A stretch of 45,243 nucleotides of DNA, taken from the NCBI GenBank assembly GCA_947626795.1, contig CANQTH010000015.1, forward strand, positions 1 to 45,243, given 5' to 3'. The notes under the pieces are model-generated. The model was given only the letters and a program-made list of their open reading frames with translations, was not told where the DNA came from and made no database searches. The stretch comes from an uncultured Lachnospiraceae bacterium. Lineage in GTDB: Bacteria; Bacillota; Clostridia; Lachnospirales; Lachnospiraceae. Both the position numbers and the translations under genes were made by a program. Shown piece after piece: positions 35,277 through 43,738 of the stretch (position 1 is the first letter of the stretch; each line of letters opens with the position of its first letter).

Positions 35277-36188
35277 CTACTTGCCCAATTCCAAGAAATA
35301 ATCTAATTTTTCCGCCGCCGTCCGAAGGCTGTTCAGCCGCTCGTCCATTTTTCCAAAATCCACGTTTCCTTCCGGCCTGCCCCGGTATATATGCCGATCG
35401 TCCTTATACACCTGGTTTTTTTCCGTATTTTCTTCTTTCCACGCATGGACGCAAGCTCCATCCCAGAAAATATTCTCTTTTAGCAGCTTGGCAGGATTTC
35501 CGCCCCACGACGTATTGGCCGGGATTTCTTTCCCTGCCGCCACGCCCATCGCGCCCAAAATGCTGCCCGCCTGGATCCTGGTTCCTTTTAAGATCATGGC
35601 GGACTGCCCGACCCAAACATGGTCGCCGATAAAAACGCTCTTTGTCGGGTTTATGCGTTCCATCGTCTCTGCGCTGTAAATCAGGTGCGGATCCGCGTTC
35701 CGTATCCATATGCCAAAGGAAAACAGGCACTCCGAGCCAATATAACAATGCCTTTGCTCGGACAAGACAATATTCAGCGTTCCGTTCATATAATTATCTT
35801 TCCCCATATGGCACGCCGAATTATGATTAATGGAAATATTGAGCCTGTATTCGCGCTTGCTGCCGCTCAAATATATGATAGAATCGCTGCCGTTAAAAGC
35901 CAGTGTGCTGTTTACCAGCTTCACTCCTTCCCCGCAGTACAAAATATTGTTCTTCCCTTTAAAATTTATGTTGGAATTGACAAGCGCAGGCCTCTCCCCT
36001 GCCAAACGGTTCCCGTCCGCCAGGTCTTCAAAATCCCCCTCTTTGTCCGTAATGCGGGATATTTTCTTTTTCTCTGCAGGAACCTCCTGCTCCTTTTCCC
36101 GCCCAGCCGCAGCCTCATTTCCCGGCACGCCGTCACTCTTTTGATCTTTTGACATCATCTTCTGTATCTTGCCTTTCAAATTTCTCAT
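35277..36188 (-). CDS. Hexapeptide-repeat acyltransferase (LbH, xenobiotic/maa-like)
   Basis: This protein of about 303 residues has a charged N-terminal stretch (about 1-60), then a left-handed beta-helix: NINFKGKNNILYCGEGVKLVN, IGSECLFSFGIWIRNADPH and VFIGDHVWVGQSAMILKGT, ending with WGGNPAKLL. The HVWVG and NADPH segments are as in serine and sugar acetyltransferases of capsule loci. A GGAGG at the right distance favours the ATG at 36188. An earlier ATG pair at 36224 overlaps the stop of the upstream gene. Its helix resembles the acyltransferase domain of the fusion at 2564. It probably acetylates a nucleotide sugar or lipid-linked sugar in the cytoplasm. Confidence 0.82.
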   Translation of the reverse strand: MRNLKGKIQKMMSKDQKSDGVPGNEAAAGREKEQEVPAEKKKISRITDKEGDFEDLADGNRLAGERPALVNSNINFKGKNNILYCGEGVKLVNSTLAFNGSDSIIYLSGSKREYRLNISINHNSACHMGKDNYMNGTLNIVLSEQRHCYIGSECLFSFGIWIRNADPHLIYSAETMERINPTKSVFIGDHVWVGQSAMILKGTRIQAGSILGAMGVAAGKEIPANTSWGGNPAKLLKENIFWDGACVHAWKEENTEKNQVYKDDRHIYRGRPEGNVDFGKMDERLNSLRTAAEKLDYFLELGK

Positions 36189-36220
36189 AAACGCAATCCT
36201 CCGCTCATACCATTTCCGCA

Positions 36221-38917
36221 TCATAAAGCCCGAATGGCTTCATAAACTCTTTCACAATTCTTTTTATCCCTGTATGGAAATGTCTCCTCTATACGTTTCC
36301 GATAAACCTCTTTTAACTGACAACCATTCTCCATATACTCGATCAGCCTGTCCACTAATGCTTCCGCCGTATACTCCACTTCGCCGAACCCATCCTTTTC
36401 GTAATCAAAATACCCCTTTTGATACGTATGCTTTCCCGAAAAAAACTCTTCTGAATCCTGCTGATAATACAACACTGGTTTCCCAAGGTATGCGAAATCA
36501 AAAACAGCGGACGAATAATCGGTAACGACCAGCTTAGCCTCTGCGAACATATCTCGATAGCGGGTATTTTTATCCAAAATCTCCATTTTCCCCTCGCATC
36601 CCAAATATTTTATGCTCTCCCGAGGCATGGACGGATGCATTAAAAATTTAAGTTCAAAATGATATTTTTTTACAGTCTCCTGCAACTTCCTATTTAAAAA
36701 AACCTGTCGGTACATCCGACAATAAGCGCTATTCTCAAACCCACTCTTTAAAATCCGCTCTTCCTTTTGCACATCATATTTCCCTACCAAATAAGCCCTC
36801 CATGTCGGCATAAAAACAATAACTTTTTTCGCATTGTCATAAAGGCAATCAAACCTTGGAAACCCTGTGCATTTTACTTGTCTTTCATCATATCCATAAT
36901 CATATTCCAAAATGGACTGACACTCTCTCCTTGTTGACGTCACGAATAAGCTGATATTCTTATTCGTACGCGCAAGCCAGCCGCTTAGGTCATCCTTTGT
37001 CACGCCATGTTGTAAAAACACAAATTTCTGATGATGTAAAATATCTTTATAAAGTTGCATCTGCCCAAAAAACGGGTTAAATACACGATCTTCACCCTGC
37101 GAGGACACTACCTTGTCACACAACAACGATAACATCTTAAATTTCAAAGAATGGAACGGCACTACTTTTCCTATTTTTTGAAGCTGCCCATACGCTTCTG
37201 TCTCTTTGTTTATCACAAAATACGTATCAATTCCCGATTTTTTACTTTCCGCATTTATATAGGAAAAAAATACTTCCCCATTGTCATCGGCTTTTTCCAG
37301 CCTGTCACTGATCATCCATATTTCCTTTTTCTTAAACTTTCTAAGAAACCGATATGCCTGCCGTAACACAAGGCCCTTGTATGCTTCCAATTTCATGCCT
37401 TTAAGTATCTCCATTTGGAATCTTTGCTCGCATCTCCGAAGCATCCGCTTGTTCACATTTTTTGACAACCGCAAAATATTATCCGAATATGTCATTAAAA
37501 TCCCATCTTGAAAAAAATAGCTGTTTTCATAATTTCTTGACAATGGAAAAAATTTTCCAAATGCAAGCGTCTTCCAAACAATATCATTCCCTTTGTAACG
37601 CAAGCAGAGTTGCAACCCAACTTCGCCTGGCAGTTCTTTCCTTGGAATAACAAGCCGAATACTCTTCGCTTGCGTGATGGGCTTATCCATGCAATAATCA
37701 TACCTGCGCTCCCTATCACAAATTTGCGCCTTATACTCCCATTCTCGATCTACGCCCTCCACTACTTTCAAAATAACTTCCGCATCTTCTAACCCCGCAA
37801 AATACCGAACAAGCCCTTCCAATTGGATTTCCTCTTGGGAAATACTCAAAAACTCAAAAAACACAACATACGAAGCGACCGCCGTATAACACATATCTCC
37901 CATGCAGATCCGTAAGTCATCGGGGCAGACTGCCATCTCCATTTTATTTTCTTTTTTCAACATTAAAATAGCCGCTTTTAAATTACCATTAATATTTTTC
38001 TGCTCATCAATAATTGAGTCATCAATATAAAGAATTGCTTTTTTTAACAATGCTTTATATCGTTCCTCCTCTTCCTCTCTTAATATGCCAGGTTCTACAA
38101 GGGGCATCTGCCTAAAACGCCACTGAAGATCATACATACAGGTAAACTGTATAAAATGCGGGATATATCCTTTCTTTTTCTTTGCATTTTCCAAAGAATA
38201 AATGGAAAACCGCTCCATATACGGCACATAGTAGCGGGGATTTACTCGTCCCGTATTGATCGCAGATCCCCCCTCTTCCCGTCTCCGATACAAATAGCTC
38301 GTTTCACAAACTACGCCATACCTCATCTTTTCCAAGAGAATATCCAACATAAGCTGCGCATCTTCCGCGTATGACAATTCTGTATCAAACTTCCTGTCTG
38401 CAAAACATTCGCGCTTCACCAGAGCAGAACTCATGGACATTTGGATATTTTTATATTCTTTCCGCAAGTCAACTATCCTGGTTTTACTGAAACGGTAATT
38501 TAGCGGATGATCCCCTTCCCTCGCTCCGAAAAACACCAATTTTATCGCTACTACATCAATCCATTTCTGGTTCTTATGAAGATACTCGTACATCAATTCT
38601 AACGCATTATCCTCCAGCATATCATCTGAATCCATAAAATTGACATACTTTCCCTTCGCAATTTCAAGCCCCCTATTCCTCGCCAAAGCCACGCCGCCGT
38701 TCTCCTGATGCAATGCAACGATATTATCGGGATACCGCGCGGCATAACAGTCGCAGATCTCCCCCGAGCCGTCCTTGGACCCGTCGTCCACCAGGATCAA
38801 CTGAATATTCTCGAACCCAATCGTCTGGGCAATAATACTCTCGATCATTTCTTTCAGGTATTCTTCCACATTGTAAACCGCCGTTACAACAGATACCTTA
38901 TATTCTTTTTCTTTCAT
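36221..38917 (-). CDS. Bifunctional GT2 glycosyltransferase + CDP-glycerol glycerophosphotransferase-like protein
   Basis: This 898-residue protein has an intact GT2 domain at the N-terminus: VSVVTAVYNVEEYL at 8-21, VDDGSKDGSG at 43-52 and NFMDSDD at 93-99 (metal-binding Asp-x-Asp). The C-terminal third is a glycerophosphotransferase domain: MISDRLEKADDNGEVFF, VFLQHGVTKDDLSGWL, GFPRFD, MPTWRAY, MHPSMP and VTDYSSAVFDFAYLGKPVL. It is likely to add a sugar and then a polyol-phosphate, or to build a phosphodiester-linked repeat. The first 250 bases or so are GC-rich and nearly identical to those of the broken gene at 43739-44629, whereas the rest is AT-rich, which points to recombination. It has its own promoter at 38971-39000. 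Confidence 0.9.
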   Translation of the reverse strand: MKEKEYKVSVVTAVYNVEEYLKEMIESIIAQTIGFENIQLILVDDGSKDGSGEICDCYAARYPDNIVALHQENGGVALARNRGLEIAKGKYVNFMDSDDMLEDNALELMYEYLHKNQKWIDVVAIKLVFFGAREGDHPLNYRFSKTRIVDLRKEYKNIQMSMSSALVKRECFADRKFDTELSYAEDAQLMLDILLEKMRYGVVCETSYLYRRREEGGSAINTGRVNPRYYVPYMERFSIYSLENAKKKKGYIPHFIQFTCMYDLQWRFRQMPLVEPGILREEEEERYKALLKKAILYIDDSIIDEQKNINGNLKAAILMLKKENKMEMAVCPDDLRICMGDMCYTAVASYVVFFEFLSISQEEIQLEGLVRYFAGLEDAEVILKVVEGVDREWEYKAQICDRERRYDYCMDKPITQAKSIRLVIPRKELPGEVGLQLCLRYKGNDIVWKTLAFGKFFPLSRNYENSYFFQDGILMTYSDNILRLSKNVNKRMLRRCEQRFQMEILKGMKLEAYKGLVLRQAYRFLRKFKKKEIWMISDRLEKADDNGEVFFSYINAESKKSGIDTYFVINKETEAYGQLQKIGKVVPFHSLKFKMLSLLCDKVVSSQGEDRVFNPFFGQMQLYKDILHHQKFVFLQHGVTKDDLSGWLARTNKNISLFVTSTRRECQSILEYDYGYDERQVKCTGFPRFDCLYDNAKKVIVFMPTWRAYLVGKYDVQKEERILKSGFENSAYCRMYRQVFLNRKLQETVKKYHFELKFLMHPSMPRESIKYLGCEGKMEILDKNTRYRDMFAEAKLVVTDYSSAVFDFAYLGKPVLYYQQDSEEFFSGKHTYQKGYFDYEKDGFGEVEYTAEALVDRLIEYMENGCQLKEVYRKRIEETFPYRDKKNCERVYEAIRAL

Positions 38918-38970
38918 CGTTTTATCTCACCTTATGTTTTTTAGAAACCAAGTTATAGTATGCCCAATTT

Positions 38971-39000
38971 ACTATAAACTATAAATAAGTTTGCTGTCAA
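38971..39000 (-). promoter_or_regulatory. Repeated promoter, copy A
   Basis: Minus-strand TTGACA (39000-38995) and TATAGT (38976-38971) are 18 bases apart. The flanking sequence ATAGTTTATAGTA and GGGCATACTATAA is shared with the copies upstream of 42132 and 44629. Homology with those copies covers only about 60 bases here and stops just beyond the -35 box. Confidence 0.65.
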
Positions 39001-39104
39001 GCAGAACTGTATCCCCCCCCCTTCAAAAATCCGCAAAAATTTCCTGTCTCTCATTTTGCTTGCAGCAACTCACCTCAGAATCTGAAAATCTTTTTTGAAA
39101 AAGA

Positions 39105-39133
39105 TTGCATTTTTCAAAAAGAAGCGTTAAAAT
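39105..39133 (+). promoter_or_regulatory. Promoter for the gtrA-like gene
   Basis: TTGCAT (39105-39110) and TAAAAT (39128-39133) are 17 bases apart on the plus strand. Transcription would start near 39140, 75 bases before the ATG at 39214. Confidence 0.55.
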
Positions 39134-39213
39134 ATTTCGACATAAAAGATAAAATCTTCATATGTCATTGATAATTGATACATCTGCCACTTCGCAGCAG
39201 GAGGGATGCCTTA

Positions 39214-39615
39214 ATGAAATTATTTGATAAAACAACCATAAAATTTTTAATCGTTGGCGTGATAAACACTCTAGTCGGCACAAGCATCATGTTCTTTCTG
39301 TATAATCTGCTCCATGTAAGCTACTGGATCTCCTCTGCTTCCAATTACATAATCGGCAGTATCGTTAGTTATTTTTTAAATAAATATTTCACATTCCAAA
39401 GCAAAGAAAAATCCCTTGCCATGGTCGCTAGATTTGTCATTAATATCTCTGTCTGCTATCTCTTGGCCTATGGATGCGCAAAGCCGCTCATGCGCCTAGC
39501 GCTAAAGGACGCTTCGATCGCCGTACAGGAAAACCTTGCGATGCTGACCGGAATGATACTTTTTGTGATCTTGAATTATCTCGGCCAGCGGTTCGTGGTT
39601 TTCAAGAAGAACTGA
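39214..39615 (+). CDS. GtrA-family membrane protein
   Basis: This 133-residue protein has four membrane helices. It opens with KFLIVGVINTLVGTSIMFFLYNLL, has the conserved ISSASNYIIGSIVSYFLNKYFTF and ends with LNYLGQRFVVFKK. All of these are hallmarks of GtrA proteins, thought to flip bactoprenol-linked glucose or similar sugars across the membrane. I chose the ATG at 39214 because GGAGGG lies eight bases upstream. It is the only clear plus-strand gene and faces the GtrB-like gene tail to tail with only a few bases between. No terminator separates them. Confidence 0.88.
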   Translation: MKLFDKTTIKFLIVGVINTLVGTSIMFFLYNLLHVSYWISSASNYIIGSIVSYFLNKYFTFQSKEKSLAMVARFVINISVCYLLAYGCAKPLMRLALKDASIAVQENLAMLTGMILFVILNYLGQRFVVFKKN

Positions 39616-39621
39616 TTTCTC

Positions 39622-40572
39622 CTATCTTTTCCGAACAATAGAGCCATTCTGATAAACGTCTTTCACAATATAGATAGGCCGATCTTTAATTTCCGCAAAT
39701 AGTATGGCAATATATTCGCCTATGATCCCTATCACGATCAGCACAATGGAAAACATAAAACATATGGCAACAATAATCGTGGAATATCCTGCAGGCGCGC
39801 CATTAACTATTTTATTGATAATCGTATATGCCATCAAAATAAAGCCGATCAACGCAACGGACAATCCTGTATACAAGCCAAGTTTTAAGGGAAAGTCAGA
39901 AAAACTGCACATCGTATGGATCGAAAATGTCAATAGTTTCCGTATATCATATTTGCTTTCTCCTGCTTCACGTTTTGCAGCCTGAAATTCCAGCGTAGTC
40001 TTCCGAAACCCCACACTTTGGACATAACCTCTTAAATACCGAATCTTCTCCCGGTATTCCTCACGCAAAACACTTGCGACAGAATCCGAAAATGCAAAAA
40101 AATCCGAAGAATTATTTTCAAACTTAATGGGCGACATGAGGCGCAGGACTTTATAAAATGCGCTAGATGTGATTCGTTTAACTAATCCTGCATCCGCATT
40201 TTTGGTGCGTATCATAGATATGACATCATACCCCTCTTCAAATTTGAGTACAATATCTAAAATAGATTCCGGAGGATGTTGCAAATCAGCATCCATACAT
40301 ATAATCCCCTCCCCGGTAGCATGATCAATCCCTGCGATCATCGCGGCTTCATGCCCAAAATTTCTGGAAAAATCTATGACGCATACTTTTGAATTAGCAT
40401 TAGAAAATCCCTTCAAAATCTCCAAACTATTATCGACGCTTCCGTCATTTACAAAAATCAATTCGTAATCCCATCTGCAACCTCCTAAAACTTCCATTAG
40501 CTTAGCATAAAAAGATTTTAGGGAAAGCTCTTCATTATATACCGAAACAACAATGGACAGTTTTTTATCCAT
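39622..40572 (-). CDS. GtrB-like polyprenyl-phosphate glycosyltransferase (GT2, DPM1 type)
   Basis: This protein of about 316 residues has a cytoplasmic GT2 domain and two C-terminal membrane helices. Motifs are LSIVVSVYNEE, FVNDGSVDNS, DFSRNFGHEAAMIAGIDHA, the CMDADLQHPPE metal site and SSDFFAFSD. The helices are about 230-255 and 265-295, and the tail ends DRPIYIVKDVY. It should load a sugar from UDP- or GDP-sugar onto undecaprenyl phosphate. With GtrA and the large membrane protein next to it, it forms a side-chain glycosylation module. The ATG at 40572 has GGAG nearby; a TTG at 40590 would extend it by six residues. Confidence 0.9.
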   Translation of the reverse strand: MDKKLSIVVSVYNEELSLKSFYAKLMEVLGGCRWDYELIFVNDGSVDNSLEILKGFSNANSKVCVIDFSRNFGHEAAMIAGIDHATGEGIICMDADLQHPPESILDIVLKFEEGYDVISMIRTKNADAGLVKRITSSAFYKVLRLMSPIKFENNSSDFFAFSDSVASVLREEYREKIRYLRGYVQSVGFRKTTLEFQAAKREAGESKYDIRKLLTFSIHTMCSFSDFPLKLGLYTGLSVALIGFILMAYTIINKIVNGAPAGYSTIIVAICFMFSIVLIVIGIIGEYIAILFAEIKDRPIYIVKDVYQNGSIVRKR

Positions 40573-40596
40573 GACTTCTCCGACCTCCAAAACATA

Positions 40597-42096
40597 TTAA
40601 TTTTCAGCGCTATAGTTCCAAACATCTTTCAACTTCAAATCGTCAGGCAATCCGTAAAATAGCTTATAACGGTCTGACCAAAGCTTATTTGCCGGTGTGG
40701 CGCACCAAATATACGATTCATATGGATAATGGATAATTTCAGCCGAAGATTCCCCGGATGCAACCGCTTCTTTGATATGCGCAAGGCGCATCCGATCCGT
40801 CTGATGGATAACAGCAAAAATATGAATGTAAAAGGCCAGTCCTGCTAAACATATACAACCACACAGCCGTGAAAATATCCGGCTCTTTAAAAACTGCCGT
40901 ACAAAGCCTAGTTCTACCATACCGAGCAATTCCAAAAAAAGCATTCCAAACATTATGTATGTCGCAAAAAAGCAACGCTCCCCAATCGGATTAACAACCA
41001 GCAGCGGAGCCGCTATGCATATGATCGACAGTTCCCAAAAAGCAATTTCCCAAAATCTATGACACTGAAAAGCAATTATCATGGTATAGCTCAGCAACGC
41101 CAGCATATATAAAGTAACGAGAATCGCCTCACAATAAAGCGTCAATTTCACACGCTGCTCTGTAATAATCTCAAAAGAAGACAGCGCAGCCCATATATTA
41201 TAGAAGATCATGACGCTCAAACTTACTTTCACAACAAAGCAAGTCCATTTCCCCACTATTTTCCCTAACATTTGACGATATAACAGGAGACATATGACTA
41301 AAATGAACATATTTATCCACACATTGTCAAGGCACAGATATTTTATCATAACATTAATATAATTTTCAAAAGCACGAAAAACAACACCGCCTGCAGCAAT
41401 CTGGCGATAGGTATCCTGATTTGATGCGATCGCATGGTAAGCGCCATTTGAAAACATATAGGCCGCGCCACAAATACTGCCCAAAAAATAAGCCATATGC
41501 GGAATATATAATTTGTGGCAAACAAACAAAGCATATGCTAAAACGCCCATTGCCAGAACCACATTGTAAATTGTCAAATGCTCTACAATAAGCGCATTCA
41601 ATATAGCCAGCGCAAACAACGGGAAACTATGCCATAGCCGAAATCTGCGCTCCAGAATCTCTGACTCTGAATGAAAAACTGGATATATATACACAATATA
41701 CAGCAATGTAAGCGATACGGATGTTACGTAATTTGAAAAACCTGCAGTCCACACAACGGCCTGACGAAGTATTAATTTTGGTATTAACGCCAACAGAATT
41801 AAGGATAAATAAAACGCCCATTTTTGTTTAAAAATACATTCTGCGCAAAAAACAATTTCCATAAGGAAAAGAGCCATTACAACAGCTTTCAACAGATTAG
41901 ACCTTGTCAAAACAAGAACAATCATATTCCCTACGTAACGGCCATTGTAATTGGAAAACCATGCGTCTAACCGTTCAAGGCCAATACGGCTTCCCCACGC
42001 CCAATCATCTCCCGTATATGGAAATAGCCCACATAATAAGGCAATTAATAAAAATGCCATAACATAACGCAAAACATTTGCTTGCCTCTCCCTCAT
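40597..42096 (-). CDS. Large polytopic membrane protein, probable GT-C (GtrII/DUF6056-like)
   Basis: This protein of about 499 residues has some 11-13 membrane helices. The first extracytoplasmic loop after TM1 reads PYTGDDWAWGS, with the paired Asp expected of GT-C enzymes that use polyprenyl-phosphate sugars. NYNGRYVGNMIVLVL and VVNPIGERCFF are also typical of this DUF6056-like group. The ATG at 42096 has GGAGGG at a good distance. An ATG at 42132 with GAGGAG would add 12 residues and is a real alternative. It lies 24 bp upstream of the GtrB-like gene and completes a gtrA-gtrB-gtrX set. It would transfer the sugar to the polymer outside the membrane. Confidence 0.78.
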   Translation of the reverse strand: MRERQANVLRYVMAFLLIALLCGLFPYTGDDWAWGSRIGLERLDAWFSNYNGRYVGNMIVLVLTRSNLLKAVVMALFLMEIVFCAECIFKQKWAFYLSLILLALIPKLILRQAVVWTAGFSNYVTSVSLTLLYIVYIYPVFHSESEILERRFRLWHSFPLFALAILNALIVEHLTIYNVVLAMGVLAYALFVCHKLYIPHMAYFLGSICGAAYMFSNGAYHAIASNQDTYRQIAAGGVVFRAFENYINVMIKYLCLDNVWINMFILVICLLLYRQMLGKIVGKWTCFVVKVSLSVMIFYNIWAALSSFEIITEQRVKLTLYCEAILVTLYMLALLSYTMIIAFQCHRFWEIAFWELSIICIAAPLLVVNPIGERCFFATYIMFGMLFLELLGMVELGFVRQFLKSRIFSRLCGCICLAGLAFYIHIFAVIHQTDRMRLAHIKEAVASGESSAEIIHYPYESYIWCATPANKLWSDRYKLFYGLPDDLKLKDVWNYSAEN

Positions 42097-42177
42097 ACTT
42101 ATGCCCTCCATCCAAAATCTCACATTGAGCATTTGTCTCCTCTAAATTTAAAGTCAAGATTACAATATACCCAATTT

Positions 42178-42207
42178 ACTATAAACTATAAGCAAGGCCA
42201 CTGTCAA
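42178..42207 (-). promoter_or_regulatory. Repeated promoter, copy B
   Basis: Minus-strand TTGACA (42207-42202) and TATAGT (42183-42178) are 18 bases apart. It drives the GT-C/GtrB-like pair. Confidence 0.65.
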
Positions 42208-42237
42208 GAAAAAGGACTTGAAAATTCTGGAAATTTA

Positions 42238-42281
42238 GTAATCGTTCAACCCAGGGCGTTGCACTTGCTGCAAAGTCCATA
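42238..42281 (+). repeat. REP-like element, copy 2 (first half only)
   Basis: It reads GTAATCGTTCAACCCAGGGC, then GTTGCACTTGCTGCAAAGTCC, matching copy 1 near 29817-29861 with few changes. The second palindrome is missing. Confidence 0.65.
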
Positions 42282-42378
42282 GGAATACAAAGATTTCACC
42301 AAGACGGAATCCCCCCCCCCACTACAGGCGATTTGGAATAGACGGATTTTCTTATTCGCTTTGCAGGCAAGAACGCGC

Positions 42379-42418
42379 AAAAAACCACCCCAAGACGCTG
42401 TCTGACGCCGAGGTGGTT
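42379..42418 (-). terminator. Rho-independent terminator in repeat copy B
   Basis: On the minus strand AACCACCTC and GGGGTGGTT pair around an 18-base loop with inner pairing, followed by a T-run ending at 42379. It now has no intact gene upstream within the repeat, and it would stop transcripts coming from the acyltransferase gene at 42512. Confidence 0.75.
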
Positions 42419-42511
42419 CTGCTATTCCTACGTTTGCCATGCCGCCTTGCAGACGGGCGCTTTCTAGCTCTCGCTAATCCGGAACTCGTCCCGCAACGCC
42501 CCCTAATGGGT

Positions 42512-43648
42512 TCAGCCGTAATACTGCTGCAAGAATGAAAGAATCCTCTTTTCGCAGCAAATCCAGATAGAATGAAAAAAATTTTTGATCCGTTCCAAAT
42601 ATTTGTCGAAAAATCGAAGTAACAGCCGTTCCGCCGTTGCCTGCCGTATCAGGTCAATAAGTGTGCAGACAACATATATGCTGAAAATAACGGCAATCGC
42701 ATGAAGGATGAGATAGTGGGAAGAGTACCACTGGCTGTTTTTAAAAAGCGTTTTCCATAAATAAGGCCGCATAAACCGATTGTCATGGATGAGATAAACC
42801 CCGAAAGAAGCGCTTGCCAGCGTGTTAATAAAGCGGCTGTAATGAGGACGCATTTTCAAAAAGCCAAGCAGCAATTCAACGGAGGAAAGAAGAATCAGCG
42901 GACTGTTTATTCCTGAAAGACGACTGCTTTGGGAAAGAAGTTCCTGGGCGGAAGTCATATGGCTCAAATAAATGATGGCGGCATTGTATATGGCAATCAG
43001 AAAATAGCAGATCATGCCGACTGCAAAATGACGGCTGGCATTCTCTTTTTCTATGTCTACATATTTTCGGAGATAACCAGCAATTAAATATAAAATAATA
43101 AACCATAAGCTGTTATTGGTTCCGTAATGAACGGATTTGAAGCAACAAGGCAGAATAGACCATATGACAATAAAAGGAAGCAATAATTGCAGATGCGTTT
43201 TTTGATTGGTATGGTTTATAAAAAAGTTAAGAATAGGCGAAAAGAGCATCATAACAATATAAGAAGTAATAAACCAGTAAGATTCTGAGCCAACAGGCAT
43301 AAGTATAGGAGTAATATCTGCCGGGCTAAGCGGCGTTACCGGAGTCAGTACAAATAAAAATATAAGGCCGATACCGATTGAGTAAAACAAAACCTCAGCG
43401 ATCAACTTTATTAATTTATAAACCGTAAAGCGTGAGGAAACCATAAAATATCCTGAGATCAAAACAAAGCAGGAGACACCAAACTTACCTCCGAGTGACA
43501 AAAAACCGACGAGAAATTGATTTGCGCAGTAGCCCAATTTTTGAATATTAAATCCATGTACTGAATAATGGTGTGCAATAATAAGCACTATGCTGATAAT
43601 GCGAAGCAGCTCTAAATTAGAATTTCTGTTTGTTTTTCTAGGTGGCAT
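42512..43648 (-). CDS. Acyltransferase family 3 membrane protein (OafA/WecH-like)
   Basis: This 378-residue protein has about ten membrane helices. The start NSNLELLRIISIVLIIAHHYSVHG shows the Glu-x-x-Arg and TM1 His-His pattern of the acyltransferase-3 family. Other marks are GKFGVSCFVLISGYF, SESYWFITSYIVMML, and SFGVYLIHDN near the end. It should O-acetylate or otherwise acylate the polymer or its lipid-linked unit. It lies between the two copies of the 350-bp repeat. GC-content and codon use are ordinary. AAGGAGG is rather far upstream of the ATG, with GGGGG nearer. It is intact, in contrast to the related broken gene at the left window edge. Confidence 0.88.
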   Translation of the reverse strand: MPPRKTNRNSNLELLRIISIVLIIAHHYSVHGFNIQKLGYCANQFLVGFLSLGGKFGVSCFVLISGYFMVSSRFTVYKLIKLIAEVLFYSIGIGLIFLFVLTPVTPLSPADITPILMPVGSESYWFITSYIVMMLFSPILNFFINHTNQKTHLQLLLPFIVIWSILPCCFKSVHYGTNNSLWFIILYLIAGYLRKYVDIEKENASRHFAVGMICYFLIAIYNAAIIYLSHMTSAQELLSQSSRLSGINSPLILLSSVELLLGFLKMRPHYSRFINTLASASFGVYLIHDNRFMRPYLWKTLFKNSQWYSSHYLILHAIAVIFSIYVVCTLIDLIRQATAERLLLRFFDKYLERIKNFFHSIWICCEKRILSFLQQYYG

Positions 43649-43738
43649 AAATATTCCCCCGCTTCCTCCTTAAATTATAAGATTTTAATAATTATAGATG
43701 TTATTACCATATATTGTGAACTGAACCGTTCCCTCTTC

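Larger units (their letters stand above)
38918..39213. other. Divergent promoter region with C9 tract
   Basis: This region separates the leftward GT2 fusion gene from the rightward gtrA-like gene. It holds copy A of the repeated promoter (38971-39000), a run of nine C at 39013-39021 and an AT-rich hairpin near 39088-39107. A plus-strand promoter follows at 39105-39133. Either gene could be influenced by changes in the C tract. Confidence 0.6.
42157..42503. repeat. Direct repeat of about 350 bp, copy B
   Basis: This stretch matches 44661-45009 over its whole length with scattered differences. Read leftwards it has the last 12 codons of a broken frame (GALRDEFRISES, stop at 42464-42466), a terminator (42379-42418), a C10 tract (42311-42320, only C4 in copy C) and the REP-like element (42238-42281). 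The repeated promoter (42178-42207) follows. The gene-free interval 42133-42511 consists almost wholly of this repeat. Confidence 0.85.

Noticed and set aside
39088-39120. AT-rich hairpins as a terminator
   Set aside because: The stem is only A/T-rich with weak pairing and overlaps a better plus-strand promoter.
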